Part shown: one piece after another, positions 58,251 to 64,000 of the stretch
How the letters are laid out: every line of letters starts with the position of its first letter
How positions within the stretch are numbered: position 1 is the first letter of the stretch
Assembly: GCA_002633025.1 (NCBI GenBank)
Contig: NMRB01002492.1
Coordinates: 23,250-87,249, forward strand
Length of the DNA stretch: 64,000 bases
Reading direction: 5' to 3'
Origin: Notospermus geniculatus
Taxonomy: Eukaryota > Nemertea > Pilidiophora > Heteronemertea > Lineidae
Notes under the pieces: generated by a model
Told to the model about the DNA's origin: nothing
Seen by the model: the letters and a program-made list of their open reading frames with translations, nothing else
Databases searched by the model: none
Position numbers and translations under genes: made by a program

Positions 58251-58924
58251 TTGTGTGTCAATTTTAGTGCTATTTCTTTATGTCTGCATTCAATTCAAGT
58301 TCTTTTCAGAAATTTTTACATCCGCGGATAGCTCTTACTGACAGATGACAAATCTGTCAATTGTTTTTACAAGAAAATTGGTATTTTTGGTAATTTAAAC
58401 AGAATTTGTGCTGAAAATATCATTTTTCTATAAGGCTAACGTCAATCGCTTTTCAGATGGCCCCTGCCCATTCATTGCCCTCAATCAATACAATAGTCAG
58501 TGAACAGTGAACAGTGAGTGACCTGACATGTCTCCAGGCCCTTGGTCCAAGAGTATGGGCCAACAATTCATGGAATTCAATAAACCTTTATTGAAATAGT
58601 CAAAGGGCTTCCTAAGCAACACCATTCAAAAGTTAGGCAGTCTTTACGTGAGATTCATGACAGTTTCAAGAATAACTGGGGAATAACCAGGCCCCAGGTC
58701 ATGAGTATTGATCAACAACTTGAGTAGAAGAGGTCACATGCCTAGGGGTTTTCTCAAGACTGATTGCCCCAGCCCGTTCAGCTGACGATATTTATTAAAA
58801 GGCGTTTTATCTCAGTCTTGGGATTCCGCATCTTGATGAAACTTGAACTAGGGACCATTTTTGAGGTTGGCGGACAAGTCTGCTGTGGAAAATGTTGGGT
58901 TTTTCAAAAAAAACAAAACAGTTG

Positions 58925-59105
58925 ATTTTGTGCCACTTTGGAAATCGCCAAATTTAGGCAAGTCCTATGATAGCAGATTAAAAGTCATCGCTATGCGTTT
59001 AGATAAGTTGCCTATCATATGCAGAAAACTGCATTCAATTTTCATCAACCAGTTCTGATAAAAACAACATTTTCACTGTCCATTAACTAATTTCCAAGGC
59101 TGTAT
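58925..59105. repeat. Receptor upstream flank, right (inverted) arm
   Basis: On the reverse strand this reads cagccttggaaattagttaa, then tgcatatgataggc and aatttggcgatttccaaagt, matching 56076-56160 joined to 56911-57020. It supplies the empty site for the 751-bp insertion. Confidence 0.85.
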
Positions 59106-59117
59106 ACATGAAGACAG

Positions 59118-59398
59118 CCTAGTTCACACTGCAGGCGCGGTGCGATTCGCGCCTGATTGTTTCCACTGTTAAGGCCCGTTTCCACAGAAGCGGTAGCGTG
59201 AGCGTTTTGACGCTTCGCCCATTGTTTGGAAGCAGAGCGGCGGAAAATAACAAAAGATCTGACGCGTCACGCAGCGTGAAACGCGTCTGTGGAAACAAGC
59301 CTTTAAGCCTATAGCTGTTCACACTTGTAAGAAGGTAAGAACGCTGTAATCCTTTGTTCCGATCGCGCCGCTTCGCACGCGCCTGCAGTGTGAACTAT
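59118..59398. repeat. Foldback element with a nested TTAA hairpin
   Basis: Outer arms tagttcacactgcaggcg and cgcctgcagtgtgaacta. The inner hairpin at 59173-59302 has arms cccgtttccacag and ctgtggaaacaagc and lies between TTAA (59169-59172) and TTAA (59303-59306). The related sequence at 26470-26520 lacks the inner insert. Confidence 0.8.
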
Positions 59399-59399
59399 A

Positions 59400-59517
59400 G
59401 GGCCGTATTCTAGAAGCTTCCTTAAGTGTAAGGTCGATCTTAATCTTTTGTATTCTACCCTGCAGACAATAGCTAAAGGTTGACCTTACACTTAAAGAAG
59501 CTTCTAGAATACGGCCT
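59400..59517. repeat. Short foldback element, second member
   Basis: gggccgtattctagaagctt and its complement form the arms; inner gtaaggtcgatctta and ttgaccttacac are also mirrored. Relative of 1897-2023. Confidence 0.7.
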
Positions 59518-60060
59518 CTGGTTGATTTAGTGTGGACATAAATTCGTGATTTAATGTGGACATAAAATCGGAATTAATGTGGACATTAAATACGAATTGT
59601 GTCCACCCCGGCCTGCGATAAGCGCAAGGCCCATGGGCCTCTTGTTGAAAAAACGTGTTTAGCAAATGAGTGTAAAAGGGTGAAAATAGATAAAATCACC
59701 AGAATAAAAACTACATTTCCTAGTAAGGCAAAGACTTCTCATAAAACGTGAAAGAAACCATCAAAACTTGAAGAATAAGTTAGTTTTGTGGCATTTTTGT
59801 TCGCTGTTGTTTCATTCACAGTAGAGTCAGATTTTCCGAACGTGAGGATAACTAGCCTGTGGGCCCCACCTATGAGTCTTATGACCCTTTGGGTGCTCCC
59901 TTTTGAACACAACGCTTTTTCTTATTCTTCATTTTTACTCTGTTTGTTGTTTTATCGCTCCATATGTTTTATGTATTCATATTACTTGTAAATGTTTTAT
60001 GTTCATTTGTTTTGTACTCAATAAAGCTTTAAATAAATACTAAACGGTCCAACGCACATT
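59518..60060. other. Spacer without recognised features
   Basis: A short triplication, aatgtggacataaa, lies at 59540-59590. The polyadenylation-like aataaa occurs on the plus strand at 60020. No gene is identified. Confidence 0.3.
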
Positions 60061-60625
60061 GTTTTATAACCAGCTGAACCTTGGTTCGAAATAGAACATG
60101 CGACTACTCTTCATTCCAGTTCCGATTGGCGCGAGGGTTTATCAACGATAGCTCCGAAACGGCTGGGCCGCTTTTGATGAAACATACGTCAATCGACTTG
60201 TCTTTCTTGGCGGTACAGCCATCATCACTGTCATTTTCCCGAAAAACGTGACAGAAAAAAAGTTCTTTCACAAATCACAGTTCGTGTTTACGGCCGAAAT
60301 GGCGGCCATTTTGAAATGACGCAATGCTTCGTGCACGTGTAAACTGCACTGAACAGCATAGCGAAATGAAATGGGTTTTGAGAAAGGGATCCGTTATGCA
60401 GGCCTTACGCGAAAAATGAAGATAGCATAAAAATACCGGAAAGAAAGACAAGTTAATTGATGTATGGTATGTTGAATTTTGACCCAGCCGTTGCGGAGAT
60501 ATCGGCTGAAAACTTCGCGCCACTGGGATTTGGAATGAACTGTAGGCCTTGATTCGAAATTGAACACAGACAGGCATAGGCATGGGATTCACTGGAAGTG
60601 TCCTGTCAATAAAATGCATTTCAAT
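60060..60625. repeat. Large foldback element
   Basis: The left arm (accagctgaaccttggttcg ... caatcgacttgtctttc) is mirrored by the right arm (gaaagaaagacaagttaatt ... aactgtaggccttgattcg). The arms are about 150-190 bp and moderately diverged. A short match to 46780-46810 exists. Confidence 0.6.
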
Positions 60626-60710
60626 AGCCAGACTTCACCAATACCAAGGTCTGCCTGACAACTAAAAGGGTCCTCCCCCGAGCTCCAGATGATTTAAACA
60701 GAATTTAGGT

Positions 60711-60871
60711 GGACGGTTCCTTTACCTCGAACCTGAAATCGATCTTTATGTGCAGAGGTTAGGTTCCGTTACACATCGTAGATTTTTTTCCCTTTAGCCC
60801 AACAGCAAGAACAGCTTTTTCCCGGCTTTACGTTTTGGTGAACTTTAGTCGGCACCATCCAACATGGTGTT
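60711..60871 (-). pseudogene. Third, relic copy of the receptor's 5' exon border
   Basis: The reverse strand has aacctaacctctgcacataa, then an acceptor gatttcag/GTTCGAGG (exon side from 60732) and GGTAAAGGAACCGTCC, matching the intron end and first codons of both receptor copies. Homology stops at 60711. It is more diverged than the other two copies, so it is an older duplication or a separate gene's remnant. Confidence 0.7.
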
Positions 60872-61700
60872 CGAATGCAACCACAGGAAGAGTAAAAAAA
60901 TGAAACATACCATTTTGCTTCGCGTTAACCTCGCGTTAACCTTTCCACAATTTCCCATTATCGGCACGAAAATACCATCTTGTTAGCACAGATACCCAAA
61001 ATCTTATCAGACGGAAAACTTTCCCAAAAACTTCTCGGAGAACTTCTGGCGACTGGTGGCTGTCTGAGAGTTCCGGTTGGTCGTCCTCCACACACTGGTA
61101 CTTTTGTTCTGTAGGCCTATGAAGTTTCACCCAATCGACTAAAGCTGCGTTTACCAGACATCCGGGATGTGGTATATAGGGCCGCGGAATCCCCGGCGAA
61201 ATGCATTGCATTTTTGCGCTTCCGCAATCGGCATTCTGCGTGTCAGTTAAATGTAGCTTAAGCATATTATCTACATTAACATTCTCTGTGGCCTAATTTT
61301 AAATAAATATACATTGGACATATATCGATATATCAAGAGAACTCGGAGCTCTCCACTTAAAGACCGACATGTCTGAGAGGCAGGCATTCCGGGTCGATGG
61401 CAATTAAAATGGTCCAGCCCACACAGCAGACTACATGCAGTTGGTCTGAGCATTAGGCGTTACCGTTTTGGGGCCGAAAATTTGCAAGCTGGAAATTGAC
61501 TTTCTGTATATTTATCAAGTCGCCATGTGGTATCATGTCAGGGCGAAATACTGCTACTGCAAGCTGAACCCGGAAGCTGAACTCCTCCTAGTTGTTTTGA
61601 AAATCAGCATCATGCTGAAGAAATAGGGAATATGTATCTTCTTGAACATTCGTAAGGGGTCGTAGTGAGGCGCGGGAGCAGGAATGACCACGACCAATCA
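60872..61700. other. Spacer with a Penelope-type tail fragment
   Basis: ggggccgaaaatttgcaag, then ctggaaattgactttctgta (61470-61515), is a remnant of the Penelope 3' end. Otherwise no gene. Confidence 0.4.
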
Positions 61701-61703
61701 CGA

Positions 61704-61965
61704 CAGTAGCCCCTGTCACACTGTGGTGACTGTTGTGGCGAATTCCCACGCGAACAGGGTGGATTATTTTTTGTCGTCGTCATTCGCCTGAATCACCACA
61801 AATGTATATGATCGCAGTACAAACTCACTACGATTGAGTAAGAACGCAGTACGATTAACGTAGAATGCAGAATGGTCCCCAGACAGGCGAATGACGACGA
61901 CAAAAATAAACCCCCAGTTCGCGGTGATTCGCCACAAAAGTCGCCAAAGTGTGAACGGGCCTTTA
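61704..61965. repeat. Foldback element
   Basis: tgacgacgacaaaaataa (61891-61908) mirrors ttattttttgtcgtcgtca (61764-61782); the outer arms with cactgtggtgac and the region near caaagtgtgaacgggcc are partly mirrored. Coordinates are approximate. Confidence 0.5.
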
Positions 61966-63430
61966 GCTGTAGGCCTACATCGTCCTCCATTCTCATGTAT
62001 ATTAAGCTCAGCTGTTGCGTCCATCGGCGTCCAACGTTGAAGTCAGTTCACAAATTGAATAGGCCTATGCAAATTAAGTGGGTTCCCGCACTCTGATTTT
62101 GTCGGATTTTGGATATGTTGTTGATGATGATGTCATATTGCATATACAATAATAAAACCTTCTGTTGCAATTTGTTCCCGGTTAATCCATAGATTTACTG
62201 GACTAAAGAGAATGTTCTTGGGATATTCATAGATACGACTGACAGATTCCAGGAAATTTCACGCAGTTCCGACAAAGATATCACTCCAAAAGAGCGCAGC
62301 ACCTGACGGGGTCAGCGTCATTTCATGATGTCTTGAGGTGATACTATATGAATTAGCAGAAGCTTTGTTTTGCGAGCATTAGCTTCATCGGATAGAAAAT
62401 CTTGCGTGGCTTCGTAAGTAAAGGTCTTCAGGTTAAAGCGAATCGAACGCGAAAAAATTTGATTTAGAAATAGAATTTGAAAGGGGACGAATTTTCAGCA
62501 AAAAATGTAAACAAACTTCTCCAGAATGTCAACAAAGAAATTTTCGTGCATTTTGATTGGCTGAATTTTGTGTTTACAAACACCAGCCAAATGTAAACAA
62601 AATCCGCTATCGATTCGCAATTGATTATGAATATGTTTGTGAGGAAATTATTTGGCTTCTGCTTCTCCTTGACAAGCAAAAGCTTGGCCTTCAGGCTTTG
62701 GCTTGTAAGCTTTTGCTCTGTTTTATAAATTCGGCTCATTGAGATATTTGTGTTCATGAATCAAATTGACTTTTATTATGATATGTCATGTTTTATGGTA
62801 AAACCGGATGGAATGTTTCCTACATGGAAGCGTATGCCCGGAGATGGCGAATAAGGAAGTACGGAGGATTTCTTAGAAGGCGTGATGTTGTTTTATGCGG
62901 AGTTTAATTACAGGGGATAGAAAGTAGAAATCATTTCCAGTTCCTCTTCGCCACCATAGGCGACATCTTTTTCCGTCACCACTGCGGACTCCTCTCACCA
63001 TGTCTGGCGGATTTTTCCGTCGACAATAAATGGAATGTAATACAATCCCTGCATGGTGAGCGAGGTGACACCGCTGCTGGTGTAGAGGGAAGCTAAGATC
63101 GTCTGCTACAGTTTAGTACCACTTTTCGTCTCACAGGTGGCGCATCGGTGCTGCAGGAAGGGCAAGCGGCGGAGTCGGATTTTGGTCCACTCATTTACCA
63201 TGAACAACTAAACAATAAAACTAAAACTGAGATCATGTTGTGACTGATCTGACTGACGCACTTTGTAGCTTCTTGCTTGCCGAGTGTTTCCTTTTGCGAC
63301 ACAAGAAATTTACAATGATTTACAGACAATGCCATACCACCATTTACCACCGTTTACGAGTGACCCCGTTCTCGATATGGTGTCTGATCCAATAAGTTGG
63401 TGGATGAAGTTGTGAAAATAGCGCGCTATT
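61966..63430. other. Spacer without a recognised gene
   Basis: AT-rich to 62800, then more balanced. Short reverse-strand frames at 62990-63200 (one reading MVNEWTKIRLRRLPFLQHRC) could be exons, but no chain of splice sites convinced me. Confidence 0.25.
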
Positions 63431-63438
63431 GTCAGGTT

Positions 63439-63818
63439 TAAACTCCCTACGCAGTTGTGTACCGCGCCCCCTTCGGTTTGCTCGCTCTCCACAACTGCTT
63501 AACTTCGTAAAATTCGCCGCGTTCGGTCAACAGATGGCGCTGAGAGAGTCGACCAATGAGAGCACCGAGCAACTGGTAACCAGTCTGGCCTGAGACACTT
63601 TTTCATTGGCCGAGCGGTTCGTAGCCATGGTAGCACAAGAACATCCATTGCCAACGGGCCAAACAGTTCTGAAAGCAGCGTGCTGATAGGCTGTAAAACT
63701 CGCGCCAGGCCCTGACGCCATCTGTTGACCAAACGCGGCGACTTCCACGAAGTAAAGCAGTTGTGGAGAGCGAGTAAACCGAAGTGGGCGCGACTCACAA
63801 CTGCGTATAGGGAGTTTA
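63439..63818. mobile_element. 380-bp inverted-repeat element with 8-bp duplication (hAT type)
   Basis: The ends TAAACTCCCTACGCAGTTGTG and the complement of TAAACTCCCTATACGCAGTTG are inverted. Perfect 8-bp flanks gtcaggtt lie at 63431-63438 and 63819-63826. The arms extend through gctctccacaactgc for about 100 bp. No coding capacity; an 8-bp duplication is typical of hAT elements. Confidence 0.82.
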
Positions 63819-63826
63819 GTCAGGTT

Positions 63827-64000
63827 AGGCCTACATCTATATCCGAATGGTCATGGTCTCCATAGCCATATACATGTATTTTAATATCCATCGCTGAACA
63901 ATAGGACCAGACTTTGGTTCCTGTTACACCGGCACTTTGCATACAATCATTGCTTCAGTTTTTAGAAAGACTGCTGTAGGCCCTACCAAAAAATTCACTG
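63827..64000. other. Right edge, nothing recognised
   Basis: Short unassigned sequence up to the window end. Confidence 0.3.

Larger units (their letters stand above)
57037..58282 (+). mobile_element. 5'-truncated Penelope-like retroelement
   Basis: It is flanked by a perfect 14-bp duplication, tctgcattcaattc (57023-57036 and 58283-58296). It carries only the C-terminal coding region (separate entry) and about 640 bp of 3' sequence. The reverse transcriptase is missing, as is usual for truncated copies. Confidence 0.85.

Noticed and set aside
62990-63200. Possible short minus-strand exons
   Set aside because: No consistent chain of splice sites and no recognisable domain.

Overview
This is a stretch of animal nuclear DNA. 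The genes have spliced exons with GT/AG borders, most of the sequence is non-coding, and mobile elements are dense and nested. The Toll-like-receptor-type gene, the Penelope, KDZ, Crypton-like and Transib-like elements, and the very frequent palindrome TAGGCCTA suggest a marine invertebrate deuterostome. An echinoderm is my first guess; a hemichordate or cephalochordate is possible. The species is an inference.

Left to right. At 1-2568 (minus) lie the first four exons of a gene that runs off the left edge and ends in a kinase-like segment. A 550-bp Transib-like miniature element sits in its last intron. At 3945-6785 is an 81-bp minisatellite split by a 793-bp inverted-repeat element, followed by a 152-bp tandem array (6785-8228). 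At 9022-17955 (minus) is a complete 13-exon KDZ-family transposase gene whose splice phases all agree. Its catalytic D, D and E are kept, but one in-frame TAA interrupts it. One of its introns holds another element carrying a tRNA-Thr-like sequence. At 18000-20860 lie foldbacks and G/C-rich elements.

At 20850-24356 (minus) is a Crypton-like element: a two-finger C2H2 protein with 17-residue repeats, followed by a tyrosine recombinase, with several frame breaks. From 24.4 to 43 kb there is essentially no host gene. This part holds TTAA-flanked and foldback elements, an 880-bp repeat family, a 2.9-kb foldback with an identifiable empty site, and a 2.7-kb giant palindrome containing the only run of Ns.

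At 43.5-45.2 kb is a triple-nested element. It is followed by a CUB-like coding fragment (45.2-46.2 kb) and by ankyrin-repeat fragments, part of which is duplicated together with a tRNA-derived SINE (46.85-48.5 kb). At 49.3-52.5 kb there are repeats inside repeats: a Transib-like element inside a mariner-type element inside a dispersed repeat. At 53022-54962 (minus) is the main host gene, the large exon of a Toll-like receptor with LRRs, a membrane helix and an unusual TIR domain. A 990-bp tandem duplication leaves a truncated second copy, and a third relic lies at 60.7 kb. A 5'-truncated Penelope-like retroelement (57.0-58.3 kb) sits between inverted copies of the receptor's upstream flank. 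The last 5 kb is mostly foldback elements.

The few host-like genes are innate-immune or signalling types. Most of the structure can be read as successive insertions, several of them provable because an uninterrupted copy of the target is present in the same window.
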